From the NCBI GenBank assembly GCA_930367215.1, contig OV884058.1, forward strand, positions 111,561,802 to 111,625,801: 64,000 nucleotides of DNA. Reading direction: 5' to 3'. The position numbers and the translations under genes are program-made. The notes below the pieces were generated by a model. That model saw only the letters and a program-made list of their open reading frames with translations. It was not told the DNA's origin and made no database searches. Below are positions 43,523-55,511 of this stretch, piece after piece. Source of the stretch: Pollenia angustigena (taxonomy: Eukaryota; Arthropoda; Insecta; Diptera; Polleniidae). Positions within the stretch are counted from its first letter, which is position 1, and the number at the start of each line of letters is the position of its first letter.

Positions 43523-45690
43523 TAAGATGACGAAGAAAGCAAATATACATATATTTTTTGGCAAAATTTATTTTAAAAATAAAAAGATCTATTATGGTTC
43601 ATGGGTACAGTGACTCTTTTACGGAAAGAAGTATATATGTATTCGGGGGCTATGAGAAATTATGGGCCATTTCTCACTAGTTTTTAAAGGCTTCGGTCGT
43701 ATGACAATTAAAACAAATGTTAGCAAATTATCTTTTAAACTGCGACCTGTATTTAACACAAAACTTTTATGCTAACAGACATCCAGCCAGCCACCTGCAA
43801 GGACTAACATTCCTAGATCGATTCAAAAACTGATTCTAAGTCGATCGGTGTACTAGAAAATGGATCTAAAACTAATATTTTTAACTGTTAACCGCATGAG
43901 CACAAACGCATAATAACCTCACCACATATGGTAGTTGGGGGTATAATAATTATCGTTTTTTCACTTTAAATAGAATCGGGAATAGAAATCAGACTATATG
44001 TTATTGTTACTTTCTGTATTATTCTTTAGAAAATAAAAGCAATTTCCTATTGCAATGTTCATTTTACTTTTTTAACATAAGAATTTACAATTATTGCCAC
44101 CATGTAGATCGTTGCAGCATTTATCGATAATCAATATTTCCTTTGCCTTATAAGGCACAACAATTATTTACAATGTATAATGTCTGATTCCATTCTAAAT
44201 TTTTTGTGTTGTTTTTATCACATTCTGCAGCAAAGTACATTCTTGCTTTGTACACGTGCGTAAAGAAAAGTACTTAAAGTATTCATCCATATTCATATTG
44301 GCACACTACACACACTCCATCCATTGTATCTGTTTTTTTTTATAAGTTATAACCATCTCTTTCGGTTGCTGTCGTTTAAGATACAATTTGATTTGTTTTA
44401 TTGTTTTTTTTTCTGCACTTTTTTTTAACACTTCAACACCTTAAAAGGTGTTAAATGTTGCAAATAACTACAACACTTACAATCAACTAAATACGTGAAA
44501 TATGGTCAGTAAAAAAAGATTTGACTTAAAGGTGTGAAAATTAAAAAAAAAATTACATAAATAAATATTTTTTTATATCAAAACATACAAAATAAATAAG
44601 CGACAATAAGAAACGCATTTATTGTTTGTTTTGCGGCAGAGGCGATTTTTTTTTAGACAAATGAAGTGTCAATTTTTAACTCAAAATTCTTAAATATTTA
44701 ATTCGAATAATTTCGAAAAAGGGTTTTAAATTAATAAAAGAAAAGCGAACAAATGATGAGAGATTTTAAAATATTGTTGAAGTTCTTAAGTGTATTTCCT
44801 TATTAGCTCCCACTGTTGTCGTAGTATGTAGCTTACTTCGGCTAAACAGTCAAGTAGAGTCGAAAGTACTCCGTTTTGACCAAAAAGGCTCCCACTGCTC
44901 TGTGACTTTATCTATTAGAAGTAGGGTTTTCCCCTGGACTTTTTTCTACCCCGGAGAAAGGGACAAGTATTTGAGTTTCCAAGGAAAATGGGAATTCCTG
45001 CTGTAACGAAAAATAACAAACTAATTTTATAAATTTGAAAAAAACTTTTAAGATGTTAATTTAAGTAAATACCAGGGATAATGGTCACAAACAATAAAGT
45101 TCTCTTTATAATATCTGTTTTATCTTTCGAGGACAGAAACTCATATTAAGTACTTTAAATATTCCGAATCTTATGTCCCCTTGAAAAACTAATTGTTGTT
45201 AAGCTCATAAGGTATGGGTTCTATCGTGTCAAAATCCTGATTCCGGGAGCATATTTGAATGTCCGCTAGGTGAAATCATAGTTCAATATCGCTTATTTCT
45301 TAAACCAAATAAATCTTATATATAGAGAATATTTGAGGCTATGAGCGCAGAAGTGGTGTAGCCTACAATTTAATTTGGTTACGGTTCTGGTGTAAGATAT
45401 GCACTGTTCTTTACAGTGCAATAGTGGAGTAAGCCAACTGTTTGTACCCAAAACAGAGCAGTTGTTTTAATTTAAACTCAACTAAGTTGAGATGTACACC
45501 AAAAACCAAAGTCAAAGTCAGAACTTAACTTAACTCATACTGCTGGCAATTATAAAAAAGTTCTGTGTTGTAGAATTCCTCTGCAAGTCAATAGCTTGGT
45601 ACTGTGATAAATATGTTATGTATGGTAACAAGAATTAAAATACTGTTGTGAATAACGAAAGTGGTTACTAAAAAATGTCATCGAATGCAA
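43523..45690. other. About 2.2 kb of non-repetitive A+T-rich DNA
   Basis: I see no gene, no element ends and no convincing hairpin. AACACCTTAAAAGGTGTT near 44,435 is a perfect 18-bp palindrome. Confidence 0.4.
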
Positions 45691-45714
45691 GATAATTAAA
45701 AAATTAATTATAAG

Positions 45715-45864
45715 AAAAAGTCAATTATTCGAGACCCGAAAAACCCATTTCTCGAATACTTCGAAAACCGGCCTTTTTAAACAACCGTTTTTAAAATACC
45801 GGAAATATAGAAAAGAATCGATTTTTCGAATACTTCGGAACTCGGTTTTGACAACTCTAGTTGA
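45715..45864. repeat. Fragment with CGAATACTTCGAAAACCGG words
   Basis: Repeated 'tcgaatacttcg.aaaaccgg' words ending at 'ggttttgacaactctag'. A related stretch lies at 59,665-59,785. It looks like the terminal region of an element (the CTAGAGTTGTCAAAACCG end on the minus strand is hAT-like). Confidence 0.45.
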
Positions 45865-46322
45865 GAACGCTAATCACAAATATCGTTGACGGCGACTAAA
45901 ATTGACTAGACTTGAAAAGTTTTTAACTACGGCGGCATCAAATAATATATAGTGCGACTTTAATGTTTGGTGTTTACAAAAACGCTTTGAAGAAATTTAC
46001 GCATACTTTTTTAAATGATTTACTTTTGTCATACTTCAACAAAAAAAAATACACTTAAGAACAGAATATTTAGCTTTACCGTGTTAGTATTTTTATTGAA
46101 TCTTGCATTTTGAATATATTTTTTACTTTTTAAAATTTTATCTCACCACTTATTTTATTCGACAGTTCAAAGTGGGTGCTTTTCTGACAAAAATGTTACA
46201 GTCAGATTAGTGAGTAATTTTCTTATGTGACAGCTCTTAATCGCCAAAGAAAAAAGATTACAGACACAGTTTAGTGGGAGAAACAGCTGTTTGTTTCATT
46301 TTATGTTTCTAATGGAAAAGTA
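45865..46322 (-). mobile_element. MITE family F, antisense, truncated
   Basis: 'gttgagaacgctaatcacaaatatcgttgacggcgac' is the inverse of the right half of the 10.8 and 16.2-kb copies. It continues to 'cgccaaagaaaaaagattacagacacagtttagtgggagaaacagctg'. Terminal GTGCCCATG end not preserved. Confidence 0.65.
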
Positions 46323-46394
46323 CACATAGCCAAACCTTTTCAAATGTCAACCTCATGCACTGTCTAGTATGGACTTTAGTTACCCTGTTAACGC

Positions 46395-46570
46395 TAACGA
46401 TGCTTTGTCGAACGACTTATAGCGGTGCAATCTTCCGAACCGGGTTTTACCCACTATTCGGCCTGGAGGCCTGCTAACAGCACCAGGGTCGAATGCGTTA
46501 GCCCAATCAGCTGGAACAGGGCAGAATACAGAATATTTTCCATTTCCACATTTTTAAGATCCCCAATACA
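46395..46570 (-). other. G+C-rich coding-like island, unrecognised
   Basis: On the minus strand a frame reads PVPADWANAFDPGAVSRPPG then RIVGKTRFGRLHRY. It ends at a stop near 46,396, and A+T-rich sequence follows on both sides. The G+C content is unlike the neighbourhood. It could be a gene or LINE fragment; no family recognised. Confidence 0.25.
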
Positions 46571-47715
46571 AGTTCACAGTTCAGTTTTACAAACTTTGAT
46601 TTTTACTCTGTAAACTGCTTAAATACTGTCATACACTGCTGCACACTAAATCAACGCGCTGTTAAGTACCAGACTTGACCACTTAACTTGAGTAGTATAT
46701 GCATAAAGCAAAAAATTTGCCGGGAAAGCGGGAATTAAATTAACCGTAAAATGCCGGGAAAGAAAACTCTAATTGAAAACCATAAAGTAAAACAAAAAAT
46801 TATTCGTACACCTTTTTTTCAGTTAATTGTTTTTGGACAGATTGAAGTTTCTCAAGCACATTTTACCTTCAAATTTATGATGTGTAATAAAAGTTACACC
46901 TTCTCTAAGACATCCGAACGTTTGTTAGCTTTTTTTTTGTTTTCATTTTTATAAATCTATTTAAAATCGTAATTTTAAGGTTTGGACACAGCACTCCACT
47001 TAAAACTTCAAAGGGTGTGAATGTCAATAACTTTTAAATTTATTATGAATGAAACGATTTTTCTTTTGTTTCAAACTTGTGTAACATTTTTCTTGTTTAT
47101 CGTTAACTCTTTAAAGTCTAAAATTTAATTTGAATTTATGGCCGTCTTAAAAATGTGGGTTTAAAATTAAAGAAATAGAGATGTCCGTATTTGGAAAGAT
47201 GTGCGTGTGTCAAATTTTTTGGTGGGAGTTTAATACTCGTTAGTTTGATCATGTTGTCATTGTGGGTTTAGCTTACTGAATTAATTTTTTTTAAATTAAA
47301 TTATAGATAAAGTTTATGTTGTGCTTATGCGAAAAGTGATGGCGGTGTTTGGTTTTGTAAAAGTTGAATTTATCTTCTTTTAAAAAAAAAAATATCTCAT
47401 TTATCTGGCAGCGACCTTTAAGGTTAATCCCATTAACAGCGGAATATATGGATCTTCTTAATTTGGCGTTGTATCACATCTAGTTTAAGTCGGTCGTGAA
47501 AAATAAGCAAACTGTGAATTTGACATACATATATGGGTATTTCCACAGGAAAGTCGACTTTTTATCACGTTTCGGCACCAAACGTTTTAAATTGTTTTAC
47601 AAAAATTATTTTATGTTTTTTATAACTTTTTTTGTATTTTGGTCTTAAACGCAATTTAGTGAAAGAGAGAAAATATTTTAACAGCATGGGTTTACAATAC
47701 AAGATTAATTGCTTT
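46571..47715. other. A+T-rich DNA, nothing recognised
   Basis: No gene or clear repeat. Confidence 0.4.
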
Positions 47716-47719
47716 GGTG

Positions 47720-48310
47720 GCTGACCGTGACACTTCTTTCCATCTATATATTGTACAAAATTGATCTCAGAACCTATAAAGTGTATATATTCTGAGTTCT
47801 TATGAGTTGATTTAACTATGTCCGTCTGTCCGTCGGTTACATTGTAGAACGGAAAGAGCAAAAGTTTCCAAGTACGGTACAAGCATCTTGGTTATTAAAA
47901 GACAACATCCGACATAATGTGGGCGAGAATGGATTAGTGGGCGTGGCACACAATAAATTTATTTATATATCATGAACAGTAAGAGAAAAACGGTCCAAAT
48001 TTGGTATACATATCTCGGTTATCAATAAACAACCTCTCTAAGAATATCGTCGGGATTAGAGAACTGGGTGTGGCTCCTCCCATACACAGACATTATAGAT
48101 TTCTGTATGTCTTAAAAACGGCAAGAACAAAGTTTCCGAACTAGTTACAAGCATCTTGGTTATCAATAAACATAATCCAGCAAAATGGAGGCAGAATTGA
48201 AATAGTGGGCATGGCACAAAAAGATTTATCTATTTCTGTCATTATCCACCATGGTAAGGGGAGTATTAGATAAAGCATAGCCGAATATGGCACTCTTACT
48301 TGTTTTTTCG
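47720..48310 (-). repeat. Family G structured repeat, antisense
   Basis: Right edge 'atagccgaatatggcactcttacttg' is the inverse of the usual start. 'cctataaagtgtatatattctgagttc' and 'tccgtctgtccgtcgg' are the inverse of the end zone. Modules 'cttggttat..aataaac' and 'agagaaaaacggtccaaattt' lie between. Confidence 0.7.
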
Positions 48311-48379
48311 ACAACAACTTGGAATGTGGAAGACAGCTCACATGGGTCCTTCCCGCGCTAATGCTCAAGAATTGGCAAC

Positions 48380-48715
48380 CTTAGTTCTATTTTTAATACA
48401 CCATCCAAACAAATGAACGCTGGTTTTCCTAGATATTAGTCCTAAATGTCCTGAATTTCCAAACTTTGACACAAAAATTTAACACAGTTTCCTCTTTCTC
48501 CTCGTCATTAAAATTTCTGCAGCAGTCATCGAATTCCAAAACCATTCTCCTCGCATAAGTCCCTGCCGTCCAGTTCCCAGATATTATTGAGATCGCTGTC
48601 CTAATTTGCTACCTGTTGAACCTTAATAGAGTAAGTCCCCCGTTCATCATAGATTAGCAAAGGAACAGCCCATCCCAACTGTAAAAATCTTGAAGACTCG
48701 CTTGACTGACAGTGA
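48380..48715 (-). pseudogene. LINE ORF2 C-terminal zinc-knuckle fragment
   Basis: On the minus strand from about 48,715 the frames give QIRTAISIISGNWTAGTYAR (compare 'ITGHWTVGTHA' in LINE ORF2 tails) and then DDCCRNFNDEEKEETVLNFC, a worn CCHC-like 'CRxCxxEEEETxxHxLCxCP' tail. Two Cys and the E-E-E-T core are visible, the His is replaced by Asn, and frames break afterwards. Lies between two family G repeats in opposite orientation. I infer a jockey/I-type LINE. Confidence 0.55.
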
Positions 48716-48719
48716 GCCG

Positions 48720-49395
48720 AAAGCCACCTTGTTTGGTAAGCTCCGCCTTAATATCTGTACCAAATTTGGACAATTTTTCACTAACGGTTTTAAGATATAA
48801 ATCAATCTATTTTGTAGTACGCCCACTTATCAAAACTGGCCCACTTTTTGTGGAGCTTGTACCTAATTTAGAAACTTTGTCTTCTTCCGTTCTGTGATAT
48901 CCAGAAATCTATAATGTCCTTGTATGGGAAGTGCTACGCCTACTTCTGAAATCAACCCCATTTTTTTAGAGATGCTGTGTATTGATAACCCAGATGCTTG
49001 TACATAATTTAGAAACTTTGGCTCTTGCTGTTCTCCAGATATACAAAAAGAAAAAACAACAACATCAAGGGATTTCTAGGTAAAATTAGAGGCATCCTTA
49101 GTGATTTCCTTCTACGTCATTGATGGACCTATTTGGATTTGGCTGAATTACAATAGCAAACTATACCGAAGTATATGTGACATAAATATATAACAAACTA
49201 GTCCCTAGCATTTTTGAGGTCTTCGGAAAACTAATTTCAACATACAAATTGACAGACGCACAGACGGATATCGTTAAATCAACTCCGCTACTCATAAGAA
49301 CCCAGAATCTCTTTACTTTCTAGGGCCTTACATCAATATTGTAGAAATTCCCAACGGAATAAAAAACGTCCACCTGTGGTGAAGGGCATGAAAAG
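48720..49395 (+). repeat. Family G structured repeat
   Basis: Modules 'gtacctaatttagaaactttgNcttcttccgttctgtgatatcc' and 'gtacataatttagaaactttggctcttgctgttctccagatat'. End zone 'acccagaatctctttactttctagggcctta' and 'cacctgtggtgaagggcatg'. Start hairpin missing. Confidence 0.7.
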
Positions 49396-50665
49396 AGAAA
49401 TAATAACTAGTTTATGTACAGGGCTGCCAGATTTGACGATTTATCGTCATTTTGACGATTTTTGTTCTGAAATTAGCAAAGCGCCGATTTGCTGATTTTT
49501 TTTCTGAAAAGTGACGATTTTTTCAGTCTCCAAAGTCTGAATAAAACATTACATTTTCTGACAATTTTGTTTTTTAATCTTGGAATGTTTAACAGCTGTA
49601 CCTTAACAAGAGCGGAAGGCGTACCGTTTTCTTTCGCTTAGCTTTTACGCTGATATGCAATACCAAAGCAAGAGAGTTATAAATAAAAATAGAGATAAAA
49701 AAGCTAGATTGACCAAAAAATAGCTACATTGTCATTATTAATTAACAATAGCGGCAAACTTCACTATTAAACGAGCAGTCAAAATCGGTTTCTACAATTG
49801 CAAAGCGTGCCGCTTTTAGGTTTAGGTACGACTGTAATATGCAAGTCTTAAGAAAATCTTTGATATTGTTCAGAGTACAAAATCAACAGTGTTACACTTT
49901 GTTTATCTTTTGTCAAACTATCATCGAATGAACCTTTTACAGCTCTCTGTATAAATCAAATGTTTAACAATTATACGGAGAGCCTTTCACGATTTGTAAG
50001 AGAATATCTACATGAGTCTCATATAGAGTTTCTACGTGGGAAAGAATTCCCGGGAATCCCGGGACATATTTTTTAAATTATTCCCGGGAAATTTTTTGCG
50101 GGAATTTTCGGGTATTTCAAATGAAATTTTTTGAAATTTTAATTTGTTAGCATCATTAAAGAACGATCAATAAAAATATATTCTTTACTAAAATTACTAA
50201 AAACTTTCTACAAATCGAACTATTTTTCCTACGCCAATAAATAAACGGTCTTTTTAACTGTTTATGAAAGGTCTAAAAAGCTTCTTGAAATAGAAAATGA
50301 AAATGTACACGATACACCATCACCAACACCAGATGTTAAACAATCTACAAATTCTAATAAAATAATTTTTTTTTTCATATTTTATTTATTGAATCTTTTC
50401 TTAACTGAAATTGACAATAAGTTTTTCAATTCTTAAAATTCTAAATTATTCTATGAGGTAACGTGCCAATGCAAGTTACCAATTAGATGTGAGAGGAGGT
50501 AATGCATTGTTTATTATAGTGTTGCCAGATCTAGCGTGTCTTTCCTTTAAAATAAATGTAAAGAAAATACAAAAGCCTGAAAATATCTTAAAAAAAGATT
50601 TTGACGTCTATTGGGTCACGGGTAACAGGCCAACAAATTTATAATCTTTGTATTATGCGCTTCAT

Positions 50666-50780
50666 ACTATAAAACCAACGTCTGTAGAAAGCGAGAGCAC
50701 GTTTTCGGTAGCAGGCAATATACATTTCAACAAGGATTAGAAATTGAATCTCTGATAAGTCTCCGATGTCACTCGAACGT
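50666..50780 (+). pseudogene. hAT transposase dimerisation-domain remnant
   Basis: Frame TIKPTSVESESTFSVAGNIH matches the hAT C-terminal signature 'PxTSVxSERxFSxAGxI'. It continues FNKD, then a stop where K-R-N-R-L is expected, and NL. About 35 residues are recognisable; the RNase H-like catalytic region is gone. It ties the surrounding 1.26-kb element to hAT independently of its target duplication. Confidence 0.85.
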
Positions 50781-50879
50781 TTACGTTCGTACAAATAACA
50801 TGTAAACAAAAACAAATTTTTTAATTTTGTTTTTGTTTTATATGTTATTTGTGCGAACGTAAACGTTTGAGTAACATCG
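50765..50879. repeat. Long hairpin next to the hAT motif
   Basis: The arm GATGTCACTCGAACGTTTAC..GTTCG.ACAAATAACAT is mirrored by ATGTTATTTGTGCGAACGTAAACG.TTGAGTAACATC. Arms of about 45 bp have few mismatches, and the A/T-rich centre can also pair (AAACAAAAACAAA / TTTGTTTTTGTTT). Confidence 0.85.
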
Positions 50880-51680
50880 TAAAATAGGCAGTAAGCTTTT
50901 AAATGTTTAAATTAATGTTAAAAAAAATTTTCTTAAAAGAAAATTAATTTTACCATGTTGCTATTTATAATAACTACTAAATATTAATAAGTTTTTATAA
51001 TTCGTGATCTCCCAAAAAAAAAATTAAATATATAATATGCATGTACATATGAATGTAACAATTTATTTGGTTTTGTTTTAGTTTTCTGTGGAAATAATAA
51101 ACCTAATTTTTTTTTGGACTGTTGTATAGTTGTATATTCTTTTAAAAAAGTAAAAACTTTTGTCTTGAACTCATTTAATGAAATCATTGTTTTACTCAAC
51201 GAATCCCGGGATTCCCGGGAATAAGATTTTTTTTGTTTCGTTTCCCGGGAATAGAAAAAGTCCGGGAAATTAGAAACCCTAGTCTCATACCATTCTTAAC
51301 ATGAAAATCTCGTTAGATTATCTTTACCCACGCCTGAAACGATTCCCACAACCATTGAAGAAGCGTCTTTCGCTGTGCTATGAAAGAATCTCACTCGCAT
51401 TACAGTTTTTCCTGTGTGAGGAATCTACTACGTTTAAAAAATGCGGTCACCCACGATCAAGGACGGTCTTCATAAGACTCCCAGCATTTCCTACACGATT
51501 GAAAATGCTAGCTGGGTATAAAGCAATTATGATTTTGTTTGAATGTTTTTTTTTATAAAAATCGAACAAAAATTGTTTAAAAAAATTAAATTTTAAGTTG
51601 TCCGATTTTTTGAAAAGATCAACACGATTTTTTTTTCTCAGGAAACTGACGATTTCCTTCAAATTCATCTGGCAGCCTTG

Positions 51681-52257
51681 TGTAAAAGCGTAAATTTACT
51701 TTTTCGATTAAAGTTCAAAATGTCTCAAGATATTATGTGGCCTTTAAAGAAAAATCTTCGGTAATAGTTTAAGATTGTTACTGGTTTGTTCAGATTACAA
51801 AACCCTTTTGTGCTGATAAAATCATTTAAAAAATCTTGTTTACTCTAACCTTTCCAATAAAACAAAAATTATTAGCAATAATTATACAAGGATATTAAAA
51901 AAAACCGCTCTTTAGAACCGGATTTAACGGTATAAACAGCAAAGTGTTTTGCATAAGATTTTTATTAAACGTTTTCAAGATGCTCAAGTCCTAAAGTAAA
52001 TAATAAAGATACTTGGACTTTGCTTAAGTATTTAGTTTATAGAGGAGTTTTTTGTTTTGTTTTTGTTCAAAGACATGTTTTTTTTAAATAAATAAATTTT
52101 CTAAAATTTACACAAAGCACTCAAGCCTCAACTCAACACTCGAGAGATTTTATGCTAAAAGTGTTAACAAGTATGCGAATTTAATAAGCAAGTTTAACGG
52201 ACATGTGTTAAAATAACTTAAAGCGTCTTTGGGCATGGATCCAATGGATAAAACTCG
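51681..52257. other. A+T-rich DNA, nothing recognised
   Basis: No feature resolved. Confidence 0.4.
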
Positions 52258-52434
52258 ATGGATATACAAGGCGAATTACATGACTACGATAATGATGATC
52301 ATCCTCATCATCATGAACCGCAAACATACAGACAGATAGAAATGGATGAACACAAAACACAACCAACAACAATTTATCAACAATCAATATTTAGCAAACG
52401 TTTTAAACAAATAAAAAACAAACATAATAATTAA
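52258..52434 (+). CDS. Candidate small ORF or exon, unrecognised (58 codons)
   Basis: ATG at 52258 (stop TAA in frame just upstream at 52249) reads MDIQGELHDYDNDDHPHHHE, then QTYRQIEMDEHKTQPT and IFSKRFKQIKNKHNN to TAA at 52432. Acidic and His-rich first half, basic C-terminus; no membrane segment. A small GAT/CAT repeat contributes. Upstream AG at 52269-52270 could be an acceptor. It lies in sequence without visible transposon copies. Coding status is uncertain. Confidence 0.3.
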   Translation: MDIQGELHDYDNDDHPHHHEPQTYRQIEMDEHKTQPTTIYQQSIFSKRFKQIKNKHNN

Positions 52435-53626
52435 TTTTTTCTTTTTGTTTGCTTTCTTATTCCAACAACAAAATATCGCGTTGATTTCTATTTTATTTTT
52501 ATTTTAAATAAAAAACCTTATCTGATTGTAGATTTGAGTATGTTTGTGGTAATACATGTGCGATAAATTAATATAAAAATTATAATGATTATAATTATCA
52601 CTACCATCATTATGATCATAATATTAATAACAATAATGCCCATTATTATATTTGTTGTTGTTGTTTATCATGATCAGTAGTTTAGTCATGTCAAGGCATA
52701 AAAAAGAATAATTTGTACATTTTCTTCTCGTTACTTGTTAAGTTTACGATTCTTGAAACTCTCAATATCGTATTTTTATACTTTGGCACGTGTTTAACAT
52801 TATTTTTTTTTTATATTTTATTTATTGTCCGATTATGAATTTATTAATTTTTAAAGAAAATAATTTCGTATTCTGAAAAAGAAAACAAGCAAACTTAAAT
52901 CGTTGTAATTATGCAAATTGTTTATATTGTCTATAATTAAGGATTTCCATAACAAAACGATGTAATATTTGATCTTAAACAAAAAAGAAATCTTAAAACT
53001 GAAGACAAATATTTAAGAATTTTTTTTATCAAAATTTTTGGCATTCTTAAGACGGACAAAAAAAATTTACATAACCGATTTTCAAATAAAAAAGTGCCGC
53101 TGGTGAAATTAGGTATGTATTGTGAATTCCATCGTTTGAAATTAAGCTTTAGGGTTTGCAGTAGCGGGTCGGTATTTGGAATTCGGTATTTCCAGTTTTA
53201 AATATTTTAATTGCCACCATAAACTTTATTTCAATCGGACTAACCGTGTACAATATCCAGAATTACATACATATTAAAATTTTTTTTCCAAAATATCTTA
53301 GTGTGGATATTTTTTTTTTGCTGTTTATGTTAAGTTTTGTGCTTTGGTGTTTTCTTCCATATGTGGCGCGCAAAATAGAAAGGGACCTAAGGGTTTTGTT
53401 TAGGAGAGCCATTTTAAAGATTTAAATACGTGTATCTTTGGTGTACCATCACTGAGCGTGTTGGTATTGGTCTCATTTGAAAGTGACACATCTCATGACG
53501 TCAGGAACGTGTTGGTCAACCTTGAAAACGCGTGTAGGTCGTCCCTACCTCTTGTTTTGTGTAGTTGGTTTTTACTGTTCCCTTTACTTTACTGGTCCCT
53601 TTCTCTATGCGCTGTCACATATGTAC
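52435..53626. other. A+T-rich DNA, nothing recognised
   Basis: No gene; a slightly less A+T-rich patch at 53,450-53,620 has no recognisable product. Confidence 0.4.
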
Positions 53627-54635
53627 ACAGAAAAAATTATTGCCGAATTATTTTCAAACAAACGCTTGTTTGAAAATTTTTTTAATTTCTACAAAATTTT
53701 TTACTGATTCAATTAAAATTTTTGTTTAATTTTTATTTAACCAACAAAAATTTTGACAACCATTCAAAAATATAATACACGCGTTATTGGTTTCAAGTTT
53801 TCATAATTTTGTATGACATATTTAACGCTTTTTAATGTTGTCGTCTTTTTGCATTTTTTTATTTGATCGTAAGCAACACTTCCTAATGTGAAATATAAGA
53901 ACTACAACAAAAAACACATACAGTCTATTTTTGGACACTTTACAAAAGTACAACAGTAAGAAAGATGAAGAGGTTTGAAGTAAAAAAACAAAAAATAGCA
54001 GGTAAAAAAACGTTTCACTCTTTTTAAACAACAGAAACAACAACAACATTATAAGAAAGAAAATAAATTTTTGGTTGGTTTCAAAGTTGGTCAAAAAAAA
54101 AACCAAAATCCCGTATTCAATTTTTTCAAACTGTTTGCTTAAATACATCAAATACAAAAATAGAATGATGGCGTAAAACATCGAGTCGGTCTGCCGCCGT
54201 TTTTGGTTACATTTCTTCTTCATTAGCAAAGGAAAGGATAAAGCAACAGTGAGTGATGACGAAAAACATTGTGTATAAAAAAAGACTTCGTTCAAAAATT
54301 ATTCCAACAAAAAAATGTGTCTCAAAGCCAGCCGGCCGCTCTGCTCTCTCTGCCATCATCTTCTAATAAAGTGCCTGCTTGTGTGCGCATCATTGCTTGT
54401 GCAAAAACCTTTTTTTTTTTTGATTTTGAAATTTAGTAGGTATGAATTTCAGTAAACTTTTTGTTTGATTCAGTTAAATTAATTGTTTGAAAAAATCAGT
54501 GTTTTTTTCAATAAACAAAATGCAAATAAATTGTTTGAATATGCGAATTTGTCTATAGGACCGATTTCAGACAAAAAATTGTTTGATTGTACAAATTTTT
54601 TGTTTGAATTGGAAAAATAATTTTTTCTGTGTAGT
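53627..54635. mobile_element. TA-flanked element with CACAGAAAAAATTATT ends
   Basis: TA|CACAGAAAAAATTATT at left and AATAATTTTTTCTGTG|TA at right: a perfect 16-bp inverted pair with TA on both sides. Subterminal 'tcaaacaaacgcttgtttgaaaa' and several 'tgtttgaat' words follow. No transposase. The TA duplication suggests the Tc1/mariner superfamily. About 1 kb. Confidence 0.8.
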
Positions 54636-55440
54636 TAAATTCAACGGCCAACATTTCTGTAAAACATTCCAACCCCGCCCGGCCTTCTTAGGGATAGAGC
54701 CAAAAATTACCGTTATAAAGGGGAGTTAGAAGGTTAATATGTTCCAAAAAAGAATTTGGCGTAAGAGTTTCTACAAAGTTGCTGAACATATGTATCTTAT
54801 ACCTCAAATGTAAAGAACTTTAACACCCAAGCCCCCCCCAACCGCAAGAATTAAGGTGTGATCTTTCAAAATGCCGACAAACATATATTTTTTTTTAAAT
54901 AAGCTTATTAAAATATTAGTAGTAAATACAATCGGTAAAGCTTCATGAAAAGCCGCGATAAAAACGTATAACTCCCCTTAAAATAAAACGATTTATCATA
55001 ATAGCATCCACACATTGTAAGCAAGGAGATTTGGGCCTACACATCGTAAGCAAGGAAAATACGGAACAAAAAAATCTAAATAGGTTGATTATTTCATAAG
55101 TCCCCCATTCAAATGCCCTCCGAAAAGCAGGATTTTGGCAATGTAGCGACCGAGAAATGCTAAAACATTTTAATTTGACTCATGTTTTTTCTCTTTATAC
55201 GACTTATTTTTTGTAATAGCAATGGGCCTGAAAGATCAATTTTTTTAGCTTAGCCCCCATATATAAATGTTATCTCGAAGCACCAATTTTTTTTTGTTGA
55301 CAAATATATAGTATAATAAGTACCAACAGGTATGTTTATTAGGGAGAGTTTTAATTATTTACCCATGTAATGTCAAATTGATTTATTTCATTTTTGACAC
55401 TTGTTTTAATTTTTTCCTTATTTTCTTTCGTTTGACGTTA
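54636..55440. other. Non-genic DNA with short repeats
   Basis: 'acattgtaagcaagga' and 'acatcgtaagcaagga' repeat near 55,013-55,048; otherwise nothing supportable. Confidence 0.4.
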
Positions 55441-55511
55441 TTTTATTTTATTTAATATATATTTTGGTCTATGGATAAATCCTTACAGCCTAATACAAAT
55501 GAGTATTTAAC

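Larger units (their letters stand above)
50024..51281. mobile_element. hAT element with 8-bp target duplication
   Basis: TAGAGTTTCTA at left and TAGAAACCCTA at right (11 bp, one mismatch). Flanked by GTCTCATA at 50016-50023 and 51282-51289 (9 bp if the preceding A is counted). Subterminal CCCGGGAATCCCGGGA words occur at both ends. A hAT dimerisation motif remains inside. Confidence 0.92.
49419..51680. mobile_element. Element K2 with CAGGGCTGCCAGAT ends, split by a hAT element
   Basis: Left CAGGGCTGCCAGAT, right ATCTGGCAGCCTTG. TGTA flanks both ends (49415-49418, 51681-51684). 'gatttatcgtcattttgacgatttttgttc' and 'aggaaactgacgattt' match K1. Without the hAT it is about 1 kb. A frame of about 142 codons is open across the hAT insertion site. 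Confidence 0.75.

Noticed and set aside
53822..54295. 157-codon hydrophobic frame
   Set aside because: Poly-T/poly-A composition inside a TA-flanked element; Phe/Leu-rich from base content, no domain.
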